From assembly GCF_027744825.2 (NCBI RefSeq), contig NC_071336.1, forward strand, positions 25,080,501 through 25,144,500: DNA of 64,000 bases, written 5' to 3'. This DNA is from Synchiropus splendidus. Lineage: Eukaryota > Chordata > Actinopteri > Syngnathiformes > Callionymidae. The position numbers were made by a program, and so were the translations under genes. Under the pieces are notes generated by a model. The model ran no database searches, was not told the origin of the DNA, and saw nothing but the letters and a program-made list of their open reading frames with translations. Of the stretch, positions 11,431 through 23,969 are shown in pieces. Position 1 is the first letter of the stretch. Each line of letters starts with the position of its first letter.

Positions 11431-13689
11431 TGATGATTTCTAGTAAGCCACACATGAGGTTCATATGTCATATACACCAAGTAGCATCTAAGTTGAAGCA
11501 GTACATCCCTTTCGTGGAACATTGTACGGGTGGCGAATATTTGGGCTTTTGACGCTAAGTCAACTAAAATCCCACGGTTTTATGCCTTAGGAGAGCGAAT
11601 TTCCTGAATTGCCAGAAGCTTTCGTCAAGTGTTTCAAAACATGTTTCTGAGAACATACGCCTGCAGGGACGCCATCAGGAGCAGCAGACCGAAATATGGT
11701 CAATCGAAGAAAGAGCAATGTGCGATGATGAAAGTAAACAGCAACAGATGAGTCTTTGAAGAAGATATTGAACTGGTAGCAAAGGAATGAGTCATTTCAC
11801 ATGTCAAGGTGTTTCCCCTTGCGGCTGCCCGTAACACTTCTATACTTCACGTTCATTCATACCACAACTTTCTGTTCTTGTGGTTCAAGCCGTTATACGG
11901 AAACATTGTCTGAGGTCATCGCTCCTGGTTCTCTGCCTGCCCCCTGGAGACAGAGCAAGAGCAATCAAAAAAGAAATGAGAGCACCTTCCTGCAACTACA
12001 AGCCTTTCCAGTTTGTCCTACATGCCCAGCAGAAAAATAAACCAATTAAGCCGCTCCTTACTTTTTCTTCCACTTGCCCAACTTGTCAGCAATTCTTCCT
12101 CATGCTGTCTTATAGCATTCAGATGCAGCTGACTAACTACCCAGCCTTCTTTCTAAAGGAATATCTGTGTGTCATAAGGTTTTGATTTTGTACCATAATG
12201 TTGAAATATGAAGTGACAACACAGCCATGATAGAGGAAAAAAAGCACTTTTTTTTTACGAGATCATGTCATTTTCAGGAGAAACTTTTGACCACATGCCT
12301 ATTTGCAGTTGAGCTGCTGCTCAAGCTGCAGGCGAGACATGTCATTGGACTGGCTTTGCACTAGCTTCCACGCTCACACAACATACTGTTATGAATATGA
12401 GAGCAGTCTGCAGTTTCAAAAGTCAAGTTGGTAGAATGAAGAGGAAATTGTTGACTTCGTTTTTAAAACACAATCGAGTCACATGCAGTGGGTTCTGACA
12501 TGACTGAATGCTGATGACATACCGAACATATTGGTTCTGGATGATCTGTGTTTGAACCTCCCCCCAGCATTTTTTTTGTAATTTGCTTAAGATGTAATTG
12601 TTTGCTAAAGGACATGTAATATAATATCTCATTTGAATTGCAGATGTGGCACAGCCTCACAGCATGAAGGTTACAGCATGAAGCATCCTCGATGCACTCT
12701 GGTTTCCTCCTCCCAAAGTCCGAAAGCGGTCCGAAAGCGAATTCTCTGCCGATGATTCCGACCTTTTGCCCCTGGTGCTGGTATACACCCCATGAGTGAG
12801 TGAACTTGGAACGTTAATGGATTGACTCTAACGTTTTGTTGACTTGTTACATAGGACATCAATTTACAAATGGATGTAGTCATCTCGTGTTCGAGAGCAG
12901 CGACATAATGCATAAAGTGTGCTTGGTGTGAATGCAGGTTTCCATAATGAGACTAAGGGAATACTCGACGGAAGTAATCCTGTTATGGGTCTAATCCTGT
13001 TGATCTCACTCTCATGAACAAGGTCTGCCATAATAATTTAAACAAAACTGTGGATGTGCTGGAGGTTGATTTGTAAATAGAATCTGTTCCATTCTGACAT
13101 AAAAATATATTTACTGTGACTGCAAAGTCCTGTACCCTGCCAAAAATGATTCATGAGAATATTGAATGAAATAAAAATCTGTTAGCTTGTTAACTGGTTA
13201 CCAGAGGTGACTTGTGTGTTTCCCGTTATTATTTTTACTCAAAAATTTCTGCTCAAAAATGAAAGGAAATACTTGAACTTCACATCCTAGATCTCAATAG
13301 ATGAAATATTCTAGTTTAATTGTCTTTGTTCATCAGCATAACATAAGAATGAATGAATCAATGAACGCTTAGATTCAAGTGATACTTAGTCTAAAAGTGG
13401 GAAAATCAGGTCACAAGTTGATGTTTTCCAAGACCATTCACAAGAGGGTCATTGGTGTCTGTGACTCAAGTGGACAAAACGTATGGGAGACAGTGAAGGT
13501 TCTCCTCAGGGACCTTGGTTAGCTATCTCCGAGACAGTCTGGGGTGTGATGTGGCGGGAGTGGTTTTGCGAGGTCAGTCCATACCTTCTTTACAAACAAA
13601 CTGAGGACCCCCGTCTGCTATATGAGGCCAAGCATGGTCACACATTAGAAGGAACCCAGGACTAACAGGTCTAAGGAGCTTTCACACAT
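11431..13689. other. no gene seen
   Basis: Apart from the repeat fragment at 12690, nothing recognisable. Short open frames only. Confidence 0.4.
12690..12830 (+). repeat. SINE/LINE tail fragment
   Basis: Contains CACTCTGGTTTCCTCCTCCC AAAGTCCGAAAG, similar to the CTCCGGTTTCCTCCCACAGT segment of fish SINE/LINE 3' regions. Short and worn. Confidence 0.4.
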
Positions 13690-14490
13690 GGAGGTACAGT
13701 ATGTGCGAGTCACCCTGGATATTCCTCCCCAGAACATCAGCGAGCCCCCACCTTGGATGATGCAGGTTTTTTACAGCAGTAGCATTCTGGATTGGTGGGT
13801 CTCAAAAAGTCTCAAAAAGGGGTTATGAAGTGGCTTTCAGTTCACATATGCTGATCAGGGACTTGCAGCACAGGAACATTTATTTGTGGGCCAAATGGAA
13901 TATGTGCATCTGTGTATATATGTTCTGGGTCGTGGCTTGTCATAAAGGGGTGATGGTGGATCCCCAAGCCAGACCACAGCTCAACAGCATCTCACGCCTG
14001 TCACATGAACTCAACATGAGTCTGCTCTCATCCGTGAAGAGCACAGAGCGCCAATGGCGAATCTGCCAATCGTGATGTTCTATGGCAAATGCCAATAGGT
14101 TCTGCACACTGTTGGGCGGTGAGTGCAGGCCCTACTTGTGGATGTCGGGCCATCATGTTTGAGCAACACCATCCACGTCGGTGGCCTGCAGGAGGTCACG
14201 TTGTTGGCCTTCTCCTGATCCTGCCGGCACAAAGGAGCAGGTAGTGGACCAGCGGTTTGGTCCTGCGATGTCTTGTATGTCTTCAAGTATCTCCTCCATG
14301 GTCTTGACACCATGCTGGGGGACACAGCAAACCTTGACTCTGTGCACATTGATGTCCCCGCCTGGACCAGGTGCACTACCTCTGGGGTTGTAGACACCAC
14401 CAAGCGCTGCCTCATCCTTTTTAGGCAACTTTTGTATGGTCTTTGGCCTCCCCCTGCAGAACATCTCTGCTGTGGCAGGTGATTGATTCA
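13690..14490 (-). mobile_element. decayed Tc1-like transposon (second family)
   Basis: The minus strand encodes a broken transposase: VVHLVQAGTSM and FAVSPSMVSRPWRRYLKT form the paired-like helix-turn-helix. The strand then runs through relics of TARALQNDLQQAT-type sequence to the catalytic block near 14030-14060 (IGALCSSRM for the usual HWRPVLFTDESR). Stops and frameshifts are present. It differs from the element at 8833. Confidence 0.7.
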
Positions 14491-14939
14491 ATGTACCACT
14501 GCAATAATTTTGTTTTGTTTTGTTTTTTTTCAGAAGAGTATAGTGGGAATATTTTCAATAATAATGTTCCTATGAAGGGGAAGCAAACGTGACAAAAATT
14601 CAGGAAAAAAGTGGTTTATTAAAATTATGAACAACAAAAAAACGTATGATAATGTCAAATAAATAACTTATGCTTTGAACCAAATATAGGGATTTGAGTA
14701 GCAAGCACTTGTCTTTTCACTTTTCACTAAATTTAATTTAACTACATGGAAAACACAAAACTGAAACAAAAAAGATGAAATGTAGATGCCATACATCATC
14801 ATTTATTTTAATCCTTTGAGAAAAATAAATTGACTGTATCAAGTGAAAATTGTTTTAAGCAGAAGGGTTAAAAATCATAGACAAAACATTGTGCACTTCT
14901 CAGAGAAAGGGTTTTGTGTCTGACACACACAGGCCTGTT

Positions 14940-15065
14940 TTAAAGTGTCCTTGAGGTGTGAATGCAAGTGTGAGTTGTCAGCAAGAACATCTCCCACTTC
15001 TCGCTCAGCGACTGTGGGGATTGGTTCCAGTGCCATGTAAGCCTGGCAGTACCCACTGCAGACAT
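14940..15065 (+). repeat. SINE/LINE 3' tail fragment
   Basis: GTGTGAATGCAAGTGTGAGT, then TCGCTCAGCGACTGTGGGGA and TTGGTTCCAGTGCC, resemble the tail (...gtgaatgtgagtgtg...cccagtgactgctgggataggc) common to fish RTE-related repeats. Confidence 0.45.
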
Positions 15066-16051
15066 CTGTAAAGGGAGTTTTTATGAGCTCAGCAGTCAGG
15101 TTTTGTATTCATCTGAATGCGCCAAAAGGATTTTTTGAACAATATTTGCATTGAATCCGAGCTGAATCCAAAATTAGCATCTTTTCTCTACATAGAGAAG
15201 GAGTCCAAAACCTTTTTCTTGTGATGTTTAATTCAGTGGCTGAAATATTTTCAATCATGCTGAAAATGTAACTTATAATTAAACATTTAGAATGTTTTTG
15301 ATGAACCACGACACAGGATATTGTCTGAAGAGATCGTCCTTCAGTACATTTCCATGTCCTCACTTAATATTGAAGTGAGAAGAATCAAACTCCAAAAACA
15401 AGGAGGCCAGTGGTAAAATATCAAACCTATTTCTTTGCCACAACCCAAAAGAAAATATTCTGTTTGACCATACCTTCTTTGCTGAGGCAGGATTTGAGAC
15501 AGAACAAGATAAATATTGATGTGATGAAAGAAAGGATTTGATATCTACAAATGTTCCGCTGCTCTTAAAGGCTACGCAGGTCAAACCAACAGACCAGTCG
15601 GCCTCGAATACAAACACTTTCTCTATGTAAATAGGAAGTCTGTGCCACGGCAGAACCCGAGAGATAGATGGGGCCAGATGACGTTAACAGATTTTTCACT
15701 AGTTCAAACACTGTGAGGGAAAGTGCACAGTCATCAGCTGTGGAAAATGACCACATTGTCCTCTAGTGTTGGGATGAGGTATGACATCTGATGCAACCTG
15801 CAGGACTGGAAATAGCTGTTCAAAGTGGCTCTTAGCAAATAACTGAGACGGATTTTAAACATGTTATGGGACTCTCTATCTTTGATTTCTGCTGCCATTT
15901 AAAAATAAATGTTTTACACACATCACAGACAAAAATATTGCTCCAAACCAAGCGAGTTAACAGTGTAATTTTAGTTTTTAGGGAAAAAAATGGCATTGCT
16001 TTAGAGCTCTTCCTGCTCAAACTCATCGCTGTCTAAAACTGTGATCAGCTG

Positions 16052-16342
16052 ATAAAGCATCATGAAGCAGTGATCTCATTTTCATAGCCCACAAGGGGGC
16101 ACACTCCACTCTGCTATATTTGGTTTTGAACAACAATTTTATGGTGAAATGTCGATGGGCTTTCATGACACAGTGTCCTGATTTACAGACATGGCACTGT
16201 ATACTGATTGATTGGACTTCCAACAACTAGTGAAATGAAACACTTCTAAGCCAAGAGTGCCATCTAGTGGCCTCTGAAAATTAGGACACTGTTTCATCAA
16301 CCCTGAAATATCATTTCATCACACCTCATCTACCCATCACTA
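16052..16342. mobile_element. hAT-type MITE, copy 3 plus an extra half-copy
   Basis: A full-length decayed copy at about 16148-16342 ends in CTACCCATCACTA; its right motif (rc CCACTAGATGGCAC) is intact. An extra left half at 16052-16105 has CCACAAGGGGGCAC. Confidence 0.65.
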
Positions 16343-16554
16343 TTATTTTAATCAAAACATCTCGTCATGTTTAAACCAAGAGCTCTGAACTTGAAGGCTC
16401 TATATCAGAAGACCCCCATCATTCCCTCACTACTATCTACCAACAAAGATGCGACGGGAATTATCACCTGTTAAAGGAAACATTATGGTGTGGCATATAC
16501 AGTAGGTAAGTATGTACAGTAGAGGAGTTTTGTCTTTAATGTGTTCAAGAGTTA

Positions 16555-17200
16555 CATTTCAGTTACAAACCTCATGTCCTCCTTCACCACCTCCATCAAT
16601 CTCCTCTTTGGCCTTCCTCTCCATCTTCTGCCTGGCAGTTCCAACCTCAACATCTTCATCTACCAATGTACTGGCTCTCTCTCCTCTGTACATGTCCAAA
16701 CCATCTCAGTCTAGCCTCTCTGACTTTGTCTCCTAAACACCTGACGTGTGCCGTCCCTCTGATCTACTGCTTCCTGATCCTATCCATCCTGCTCACTCCC
16801 AGAGAGAACCTCAGCATCTTGTTCTCTGCTACCTCCAGCTCTGCCTCCTGTCTTTTCCCCAGTGCCGCTCTTTCCAAACCACACAAAATTGCTGGCCTGA
16901 CCAGCCTTTTGTCACACATCACATTTGACACTTTTCTCCAATTATTCCATCCTGCTTGCACCCGCTTCTTCACCTCTTTCTCACACTCTCCCTTAAAATC
17001 CCCCACCTTCTTTATCCCCCGTCCACTTGGGTCCCTCTCATTCACACCCATGTATTGCATCTTACTGCGGCTAACCTTCATTCCTCTCCTTTCTCAGGCA
17101 ACCGTCCACCTGTCTAGCTTATCTTCCACTTGCTCCCTGCTCTCACCACAGATCATCATCCCCACGTCTACAAAACAAATTACAACCACGTGTTGGTTGT
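16555..17200 (-). mobile_element. LINE reverse-transcriptase C-terminal relic
   Basis: The minus strand reads KVSRSKMQYMGVNERD, ECEKEVKKRVQAGWNNWRKV, RPAILCGLERAAL, KRQEAELEVAENKMLRFSLG and VSRMDRIR, then a LRWFGHV-like tail and LELPGRRWRGRPKRR. This is the well-known end of a fish non-LTR retrotransposon polymerase. It is truncated 5' and internally deleted. Confidence 0.85.
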
Positions 17201-17204
17201 AACA

Positions 17205-18017
17205 GTCAATGTTACATCAAGCTATTAAACTGGCGTCCAGAATACTTGAGTTTAAAGGGTACATTTGAGACAGGAAGGAAGTTGTTTCAGAGATTTATGT
17301 TGTGAATTAAAATGGTGCCCGGGGGGAGGTTTTTGGACACTGATGACTGCTGACTGATTAAATTGGTAAAACAGTTAAATGCCAGTCCTGAACACAATGC
17401 AGATCATTGTTTATGGGCTGCTGAGCAGTCGGGGAGTTCATCCTCATGTCCACACCCTAAGGTGCCAACAATGGGCTCATCAGCATCCAGACCGGGCCTT
17501 TGTACAGACCCCAACAAAAGCCCTCCACTGACACCTGAATGCACGTTCCTGTTTACTTGCAGGAGAGATGGCGAAAAAGAAAGCAGCGCTGAAGTTAATA
17601 TTTATGCACATGCAGCTGTTTGGGTCCTTTGTCAGACATAATCACTGCACACAAAATAAAATAGTTGCCTGCTGTGTGCCAAAACCAATAGACTCCCAAA
17701 CAGCTTCTCTTCCCCAGACTGTCTCCATAATGAACCATTAAAACTTAATACTGCAGGACGGCTCTTACAGAGTGATTGTTTATAGCCTTTTTAGCCATCT
17801 TTTCGTTTCAGCTGGAGCGCTAACTGTTTACCAAATCTGAACTCGGGGTGATCATCTCTTACATTAGACCAGATGAGCCAGACAGCACCCACAACAGTAG
17901 CTGCGGTTGTGGCTGCAAAAAGGGGGCTCGAAGGCAAGTGCTCTCAGAGCTCAAGAGCTTTATTTTTCAAACTGGTTTTTGTTTTGTGTGTGTGAGTCAT
18001 ATGAATGCACTGATCTA
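17205..18017. other. no gene seen; possible non-coding conserved block
   Basis: 17540-17830 is repeat-free and includes an octamer-like ATTTATGCACATGCAGCTG. No coding potential recognised. Confidence 0.3.
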
Positions 18018-18215
18018 TCCGTCAATTTTCTTCCATCTGTCCTAAGTGACTGAGGCTGCAGTCAAAGAAAAGTTGCCCTGACTTGACCTTGGTCTGACCT
18101 CTGTGGATGCAGAGGAGCAGCGCTTTCGCTCTCTGCTGGATGACTGAGCTTCTCACCTTTCCTACAAGGGGAGTCCAGCCACTGTGGGGAAAAACTCCTG
18201 TCAGTCATCACACTC
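18018..18215 (+). repeat. LINE-type interspersed repeat fragment
   Basis: Carries TGGATGCAGAGGAGCAGCGC and GGATGACTGAGCTTCTCACC, followed by AGGGGAGTCCAGCCACTGTG. These are all close to a repeat very common in teleosts. Confidence 0.5.
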
Positions 18216-18336
18216 CAGCTTGCATAGCTAAAAAACATACCTAAAGCGGGGTACAGACATAACAACAATTGCCTGCTTTCTATTTGTCCCAGTGTTGTAC
18301 CTTCCCAACCAAGGATGATTATCATATCTCCTATAA

Positions 18337-18720
18337 CAGTGGTCCCCAACACCCGGGCCGGGGACAGGTACCGGTCGGTGGATCAGTTGGTACCAGGCCG
18401 CACTAGAAATCATGAATTATTTCTGTTTTATGTATTATCTGAGTTTGAATGATCTTTTACTTTGAAAACAAAAAAAGACCAGATTCTCACACATGAGAGT
18501 CACGTGAGCCATCTTTGTAAAGTTCTTTTGCAAAGAGAAAAATGCTCTATGAAAAGACAGGAGCAGAGCCCACAACTTCCAAGAAGAAGAAAGTTATAAC
18601 AGACAATAGCAGGATTCGTACTTGAAATATGGATTCATCATGGTCGGTGATTTCCATGTGCCAAGCACAAAAACATGCAGAGTTGTGCATGTTTTTCATC
18701 TCAATGTATGTGGTCCCTGA
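18337..18720 (+). mobile_element. hAT-Charlie-like element, 5' end with transposase relic
   Basis: Begins CAGTGGTCCCCAACACCCGG, the typical Charlie-type terminus, followed by CCGGTCGGTGGATCAGTTGG. Further in, frame-broken translation gives KKKKVITDNSRIR and YLKYGFIMVGD, like the N-terminus of ZBED-type hAT transposases. No 3' end found. Confidence 0.65.
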
Positions 18721-18865
18721 CAGATAAAAATATTTAGGGAATTCTTATTTGGACCCCACTTAAAGATCACATCACATGGTAGAGTCCGACTATAGTCCTA
18801 CTTTACTCTGAGTCCCTCAGACTGAGAGCTTTCTCTATTTAGCTCACTACAGTTAACTTGAAGAC

Positions 18866-19061
18866 GCTTGGACCAGGGCTGGGCAAACTAGTCCTCAAAG
18901 GGCTGGGGAGGTGCAGGTTTTTGTTCCAACCTATCAAGCACACACAGTTTAACCAATAAGGTTAAACAAGCAACTGTTACAGTGTTCAGAATTAGTTTGG
19001 AACCAAAACATGCTCCATAAAATGCCCTTTGAGGACCAGTTTGTCCACCCTTGCGCTGGAC
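18866..19061 (+). mobile_element. hAT-type MITE (second family)
   Basis: 180-bp element (about 18874-19053) with inverted ends: GGGCAAACTAGTCCTCAAAG and CTTTGAGGACCAGTTTGTCC. The flanks CGCTTGGAC and CGCTGGAC look like a target duplication with a one-base loss. Unrelated to the TAGTGATGGG family. Confidence 0.7.
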
Positions 19062-20892
19062 TAGTCTGTCAGTTGAACTTCAGGTCCATCTTTGCCTCAC
19101 ATCCAAGACTCTTTGAAGGAACACTTCACCAAAGAGCTAATATTAACATTCAGCTGTGATCCCTTCCAGTTAGAGCTGAAGGTCGCCATGCTGTGATAGT
19201 GATGAGATCCTCACCAAACAGATGTCTCAGTCCAACCTGGCTGCACGACAAGAACTTTGGTCCATAAGTCTAATCTCTTTTAATACACATTTCAGTTCAT
19301 CTTGGGGTGTTGTCTCCACTGATTGGTCCTGGTCTCTTGAGGTCCCGGTTGCCACGTTGCCAAATTCCTGACCCTACGTCAACACCCCTTGGTTTAGAGC
19401 GATGTTGATGAATCCTCTTGTTGTTGCCCATTTTCTGGCCTTTTTTGGATGAGAAGCTGTGAGCAAATGATCCAGTCCACTCCTCTGACTGGCCTGCATC
19501 TGCTGGTGGACTGGTTCGTCCCATCTCTGCCTGGCTCCATCATTCATCCTCCTCACTTATCGCTGTCCCAGAGGTTCCTTATCTTCCACGTTCCTTCACT
19601 TGGGGGGGAAGGTAGATGTTTTCCCCCACAAACTCAGGCTCAGATCAGGCTATTTGGACCGGTTCTGTGTTGGCTGTCTCCTCGGTTCCACCTTGGTCCT
19701 CATACCAGCTGGTTCCTGCCTTTCATAACTCACTCTTCCATCCACTCATCTTTCCCACACTATCCTTATCATACACTCCTCTCATACTGGATCAAATTGA
19801 GGTAACCTTACCTGTTGGATTCAACCTTCCATGAGACAAAGCATTATAAAACAGTTTATTCTACAGCAGATAACTCAACGAATATGATCATAAATAAAAA
19901 ATATTACGATTCCCATATGACCAAGGGCAGCCGAGGCAAAATCATATCCTCAATGCAACATAGTTCCGGAAAAATGGACATCACTAGGATGACGGTCATA
20001 GTGAGACCAACCGCTCGAGCTAACAGGTTCAGGAACCCACGCACCCCGATGGCACTGTTTAACTTAATTGTCTTTCCTTTGCAGATGTTTCCCTCTGAAT
20101 GTTGCTCAGTGGCTTCCACAAAAACGTGTGGTGCATCTCTGGAGACTCATTAGGAACCAATTTTTTTTTTTTACTTCCCACATTCTCATGATTAAAAGAA
20201 CCCAACAGGCTTTGCCTACTGCAAAATATTCCCATTGGTGATGGAGACACCTTGCTGCTTACTTTTCTCATTGTCACGCTTAAAACTATGTATTAGTCAG
20301 TGACCTATGCAGTGATGAATTTAGCTTGAAAGGCAATCGCCTCGTACTGTATGAAAAGAAATTTGCTTGACTGCCAATAAATGCGTTAAATTTGATTCGC
20401 GATTCTTCTTTTTAAAGCCTTGTTTTGTCCCCTTCTAGTTATATGTCTTTCAGCTGACCTTTCAAAAGCAGCATAATGGGAAAGTCAAATAGATAACGGC
20501 ACACTTTGTTAACACACAGTTGATTTGGTTTAGAGCTTTTAAAATAGAAGAGATGTTTCTCTAATGCAGCAGCTCACACGGTGTGTCGGTTAGTGATGAA
20601 CCCCTCGGGCATCTTTGGTCCAGGACTCCTCTGAAGGACCGACTCGAAGTCAGAATATATTTTAATTATCTACCACGGTGATTTGCACGTGCAGCCCAAA
20701 GCAAAGCAAACATAATAAAGCAGACTGGCTGAATTAAACGCTTTGTAAAGGTGCTGCTATAATTGTGGAGGTTAGCCAGTTCAGTCAATAGCAGACATGG
20801 CTGTGGCCATCACAGTGTGGCCTTGTAAAATGTTTAAACAAGCAGTCTAACATTAGGCGAACACCAGGTGGTGCCTCCCCCTGTTTAATCAA
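19062..20892. other. no recognised gene; unclassified interspersed sequence
   Basis: 19260-20120 has the texture of old repeat DNA, with open frames on both strands and a hydrophobic minus-strand stretch at 19904-20119. No motif, terminal repeat or polypurine tract allows a family call. Confidence 0.3.
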
Positions 20893-22245
20893 TGCGTGTC
20901 AAACTTAAGGACCAGAGACCAAATAAGGCCTTCCAAGTCATGTTCCATGGCCCACTGGAGTTCAAAATTCAACAAAAATAAAATAAAATAAAGTGCTCCA
21001 AAAACTAGATCACCACTTGTGAATGTCAGTATCATGACTCACAGGTGTTTTGACTTTGATTTCAAAGACTGCTTTGCTGCATGAAAAGCGTTATAAATTA
21101 TATTTCAAATTTATCATAAAATTCAGGCAAATTCATGGGAATCTCTTTAAGACATGGGGGCCCAGACTTCTTTTTCCAGTGGGTGGCGAACTCGCATGAA
21201 TATATTGCCAATAGTCTTGACGCATAAAATTGAACAGGACAAGAGGAAGTCAGCAATTAATCTCACAAATTTGTGGATTTTTTTTAAATTCAATGTCATG
21301 TTTATGTATTTTATTGAATAAACTGGAAAAAATAAAAGAGTAAAAAAAAAGATAAGAGTAAAATAATAAAAAGAGTAAAATGAGGAAAACAAAAGACAAA
21401 CAAAGTTGTGATTTTTACATTAATTATAAGATGCAACGTCCTTCAGTATTTAATATTCCCATGCAGTTTCTCTTAAAGCCTCAAAAAGAGTCCATTTTCT
21501 CTGAACACCACAGTCCTGTGCATGCTGTATATTTACTTCACCATATTTAGCCAGTCCTTCAACGATAGTACACTGTGTACCCATTTATTCTAATGGCTTT
21601 CTTGCAAGCAGTCATAAATATAATAATAATAGCAGTACATGTTTTATTGTTAACAAATTGTTAACATTTTCCAAGTACATAATCTGCATGCAGCGCGTGA
21701 TTTTATCTGTTCTAGTATTAAGAGTGGTGAAAAGAATGAGTTAGTTTTTCACCCAAACCTTATATATATTGTTGAATACTGAGCTCCCTGTCTTTAGTTC
21801 TTATTTGTGAAGGGTAGATGAGGTTTCATGAAACAGTGCCCTGATTTTCAGAGGCCCCCAGGTGGCACTGTCTGCTGTAAAATATTTGAACATGAACAGC
21901 TAGTTCAATAAAACATCACATCATTTCTAAATGTTTCAATGCAATACTGAAGAAGATACTGAAGAAGAAGAAGAAGAAGATATATAACCTTGAAATGTCC
22001 TTGTTTGTAAGTACCGAGCATATGTCTAATAATTCTGTAGCATGTTTGTGAGCTCTGAATTTCTTGAATAAAATATTCTCTAAATAGTTGACGGACATCC
22101 ATGAGCATCTGCACTATAGCTTTGAAACCAGTATTTTTAGATAGACTTTTTCAAAGCGTGATATTGTGTTATACTCTCCGCTTTTCAAAAAATAGAAATT
22201 TGGTTCGGCCCAGCATTAGATCACATTTGACACCCTTGGTTTAAT
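20893..22245 (+). mobile_element. hAT-like element, about 1.35 kb, non-coding
   Basis: Left end GCGTGTCAAACTTAAGGACC and right end ATCACATTTGACACCCTTGG are inverted, as in a fish repeat with GTGTCAAACTCAAGGCCC termini. The inside is AT-rich with a (GAA)n run at about 21966-21982 and holds MITE copy 4. No transposase is readable. Confidence 0.5.
21805..21930 (+). mobile_element. hAT-type MITE, copy 4 (right half missing)
   Basis: Begins TGTGAAGGGTAGATGAGG as copy 1 does and runs through CCCCCAGGTGGCAC and the centre, then loses similarity. It lies inside the longer hAT-like element at 20893-22245. Confidence 0.65.
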
Positions 22246-22977
22246 TCCACATACATATTCTCAGTCACTAAGACCAAAACATGCCAGCACTAAACATAAC
22301 ACGAGAGCTATTTCTGAGAAATGACCATTTCTAATATTTGTAATTCTTCCTCTACAAACCCAGCAATGTGATCCTGCCTTGACTAAGGAAATCTATTCAT
22401 ATTCATGATTAATGGTGGTGGTAAAATGGGCTGGTGGTTAAAGCCTCACAGCAAGATTTATCACTCAAAAAAGTCCAGTGAGCTTGTAAATGTATCCTGC
22501 AGTGGAGCAGTCACTGTGCCCAAGAAATGAGATGATGAAAGAAATGCACCTTCTTGAACCATGCTTGTCTCTCTACAAGACTAGGCTGAGATTAACTGAC
22601 TTTAGATTCACTGTAGTATATTGATATTTACAAGGTAAATGCACAGACAATCATCTGAAGAGACAAATTGAGATCCAACTAATACTGAGGGTCCCAGCAG
22701 GCTGCATAGATATTCTGACTAACTAAATCTGCCATGTGAGCTTGACTACATTAAAGCAGCACCTGCTCTCATGACAAATCCTCTGGGTGCAAACTGTGCA
22801 CTAGTTTATATTCAAAACTGACAGCCAAAGTAAAAGAATGCCTTTCCATTTGGAAGACGCCATTTACATTTCTGCGAAACTACGTCATGAACCACTTTAT
22901 TTGATCAGAATTTCAATCTCTTGTTAAGAAGGCACACGTATATACCAGATGTTTACCAGATCTATATTCCTAAACAT

Positions 22978-23052
22978 ACAACGGTGCCAGCGTGAGCGGC
23001 ATGTTGATGTGATCAAGGGCCCCATACGGCCCATGGGCCTGACTTTGCACAC
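22978..23052. repeat. hAT-like end fragment
   Basis: AAGGGCCCCATACGGCCCAT and CCTGACTTTGCACACCCCCG resemble the right end of the same class as 20893-22245. A solo fragment. Confidence 0.35.
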
Positions 23053-23725
23053 CCCCGTGTTGTGCCATCTTACTGTGTTCAATCAGCCCAAAATACCTGA
23101 AAATACTTGAATAAAATAAAGTACTCACTCAATGGCTCCACGGGCATTTTTTGTATTTTGTTTATGGCATATACCAATACGAATTCATCAACAACTTTCT
23201 TTATTAACAATAATAATTTCTAGATTTTATTAAGAAGGCTCATTTTTGACCAATGAAGATCAATATTTTTAACCAAAAAATAATGCCCAAAAATGCCCCG
23301 GTGTGAAGTGTGGGGTCATCTGTTGTACAAGAGGTGGAGGAGCAGCACCATTAGTAGTTGTAGTTTTATGATTAGTAGGGGAAGTAGTAGTTAGGGGAAG
23401 TATTAGTTATTAGTAGTATTATAAAGATAGTAGAGTGCATGCACACGCTAAATGTCAAGAGGAATATATGCAAACTATGTAGAAAGCCATTACATACCGT
23501 GTCAAACGGAAGGCCTGAAGTCCAAATGAAGACTCTGTGTCAATTTCTCCGGCTCTTGTTTAAATGTCAACCCCTTGTTTAGTTTGATAGCATTGGGGAA
23601 AGTAGTGTCCTGTCAGTTGATGGGGTTGTGAAGCTAAGTGGAGTCACAGTGTCTTCATTTTCAGAGCATTGGATTCGAAAAAATAAAATAAAATAACATT
23701 AAATGACAACACATGACAGTATCTT

Positions 23726-23969
23726 TAAACTGAGAGCGCCACCTACTGAGCTCTTAAAATGAGGACACTATTTCATGTAGTCTCATTAGTAGCGATGGGT
23801 AGATGAGGTATCATGAAACAGTATTAGAGGGTTGATGATACAGTATTCTACTTTTCAGAGGCCACTCGATGCCGCACTTGGTTCAGAAATGATGTGTCAT
23901 TTAATTTGACAGCAGACTGGCCTCTGATAATCAGGACACTCTTTCATGAAACCTCATCTACCATCACTA
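23726..23969 (+). mobile_element. hAT-type MITE, copy 5 plus a right-half fragment
   Basis: A right-half fragment (GAGCGCCACCTACTGAGC) ends about 23789. Directly after it a complete copy runs 23790-23969, from TAGCGATGGGTAGATGAGG to CTACCATCACTA. The internal motifs are degenerate. Confidence 0.65.

Noticed and set aside
16666..17202. 178-residue + strand open frame
   Set aside because: Antisense of a LINE polymerase relic; the minus strand carries the recognisable protein.
19260..20120. Possible endogenous retroviral remnant (hydrophobic minus-strand stretch next to LTR-like DNA)
   Set aside because: No paired LTRs, primer site, polypurine tract or recognisable retroviral domain could be seen.
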